Below, one piece after another: positions 63,264 to 64,000 of a stretch of DNA of 64,000 nucleotides. The notes under the pieces are model-generated. The model saw only the letters and a list, made by a program, of their open reading frames with translations, ran no database searches and was not told the DNA's origin. The position numbers and the translations under genes were made by a program. This stretch comes from Beduini massiliensis (GTDB lineage: Bacteria > Bacillota_I > Bacilli_A > Erysipelotrichales > Coprobacillaceae). The DNA lies in contig NZ_CDPP01000003.1 in assembly GCF_000829905.1 (NCBI RefSeq), positions 186,001 through 250,000 of the forward strand, written 5' to 3'. Within the stretch, counting starts at the first letter, position 1. Every line of letters starts with the position of its first letter.

Positions 63264-64000
63264 ATGTATTTAAAAAGAATCGAACTGCATGGTTTCAAAT
63301 CATTTGCTGATCGTGTCAATTTAGAATTCCAACAAGGGATCACCGGAATCATCGGTCCCAATGGCTGTGGGAAAAGCAATATTACCGATGCCATCCGTTG
63401 GGTGTTAGGCGAACAATCCGTCAAATCATTGCGCGGAACTTCGATGATCGATGTCATCTTTGCCGGTTCACAGGATCGTAAACCGCAGAATGTGGCAGAG
63501 GTTACCCTCGTTTTTGATAACGCCGATCGTTATATTGACAACGATTATCAAGAGATTGAAATTACCAGAAGAATCTACCGTCATAATAATGAAGGAGAAT
63601 ATTTATTAAATAAGCAGTCTTGCCGTTTAAAAGACATTATCGATTTAATGATGGATACGGGATTAGGACGTGATTCTTTATCGATGATCTCGCAAGGTAA
63701 TATTTCCAGCTTTGCCGATTCTAAACCGGAAGATCGCCGATCAATGTTTGAAGAAGCAGCCGGAGTGGCAAAGTATAAGAAGAGAAAGATCGAATCTTTA
63801 AAGCGATTAGAAAAAACGAATGATAATCTAAGTCGTATCAGTGATATTGTCAATGAACTTGAAAAACAGATCATTCCCTTGAAAAAACAAAAGGAAAAAG
63901 CAGAACAGTATTTAGCTTTAAGAAAACAATTGGAAGATATTGAGATTGGATTAATTGTGTTTGAATCCAAAGAATTAAAAGATAAAATGGATCAGTTAAA
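63264..64000 (+). CDS. smc: Chromosome segregation protein SMC, 5' part
   Basis: The first 245 residues of SMC run off the window edge. The N-terminal half of the ATPase head is clear: LKRIELHGFKSFADR, Walker A GPNGCGKSNITDAIRWVLGEQ, RRIYRHNNEGEYLLN and QGNISSFADSKPEDRRSMFEEAAG. The coiled coil begins near residue 170. SMC condenses and organises the chromosome with ScpA and ScpB. The ATG at 63264 follows AAGGGGTGAG. Confidence 0.96.
   Translation, partial: MYLKRIELHGFKSFADRVNLEFQQGITGIIGPNGCGKSNITDAIRWVLGEQSVKSLRGTSMIDVIFAGSQDRKPQNVAEVTLVFDNADRYIDNDYQEIEITRRIYRHNNEGEYLLNKQSCRLKDIIDLMMDTGLGRDSLSMISQGNISSFADSKPEDRRSMFEEAAGVAKYKKRKIESLKRLEKTNDNLSRISDIVNELEKQIIPLKKQKEKAEQYLALRKQLEDIEIGLIVFESKELKDKMDQL

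Noticed and set aside
1-64000. CRISPR arrays, rRNA or tRNA genes
   Set aside because: No regularly spaced short repeats and no rRNA or tRNA signatures were seen on reading the window.

Overview
The window is chromosomal DNA from a low-GC, spore-forming, fermentative gut-type Firmicute. A small acid-soluble spore protein, acetate kinase, a class II GalT and AT-rich codon use support this. The overall gene style suggests the Erysipelotrichia, but that placement is an inference without a marker gene.

Layout. 1-3.5 kb: an envelope protein with a C-terminal frameshift, followed by decayed AraC and integrase fragments, which looks like the tail of an old mobile element. 3.7-11 kb: a GGDEF/EAL protein, then an AraC/GyrI regulator - UvrA-like ATPase - serine beta-lactamase-fold cluster. 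11.2-13.8 kb (minus strand): a bacitracin-resistance operon bcrA-bcrB-bcrD (BcrD is an undecaprenyl-diphosphatase). Its regulator gene bcrR is cut in two. The 3' part lies at 13829-14337 and the 5' part at 23548-23655. Between them sits a 9.2-kb integrative mobilizable element of clearly higher GC, with a large serine recombinase, a MobV relaxase, a RepA-type protein, a Cys-rich VLP protein, an XRE regulator and a pMV158-like oriT. Its cargo is a nucleoside phosphorylase, ANT(9), a P-loop kinase and ANT(6). Two ~134-bp highly palindromic repeats flank the kinase gene.

23.9-27.3 kb: a tyrosine recombinase, a deoxyribosyltransferase-like protein and an AraC regulator. 27.4-34.8 kb: a six-gene, apparently catabolite-controlled operon with an SLC13-type permease, thioredoxin reductase, thioredoxin, two cytoplasmic arylsulfate sulfotransferase-like proteins and a phosphoribosyltransferase-like protein. 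This is perhaps the most interesting metabolic unit here. 35-41.5 kb: an RpiR regulator, a DJ-1 protein, a YoaK-like membrane protein, an AgrA/AgrC-like pair, and a minus-strand set of two paralogous orphan PTS-IIB-like proteins with a divergent RpiR regulator. 41.6-45.6 kb: assorted hydrolases. 45.7-50.5 kb: the galactose operon galR-galT-galM-galK. 50.6-53.3 kb: an ABC exporter behind a structured leader that ends in an intrinsic terminator. 53.4-58.3 kb (minus): glutamate dehydrogenase, an EF-G paralogue, a PIG-L/LmbE deacetylase and a membrane protein. 58.3-64 kb: spore protein, ackA, a DHH phosphoesterase, an OmpR/HisKA two-component pair and the start of smc.

Main reading. Reconstruction across the insertion gives a continuous 203-residue BcrR-type protein (an XRE helix-turn-helix followed by four membrane segments). 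The bcrA promoter retains a GACA-N7-TGTC operator. The aminoglycoside-resistance element has therefore landed in the sensor-activator of another resistance operon. Excision at the shared TTTCCC core would restore it.
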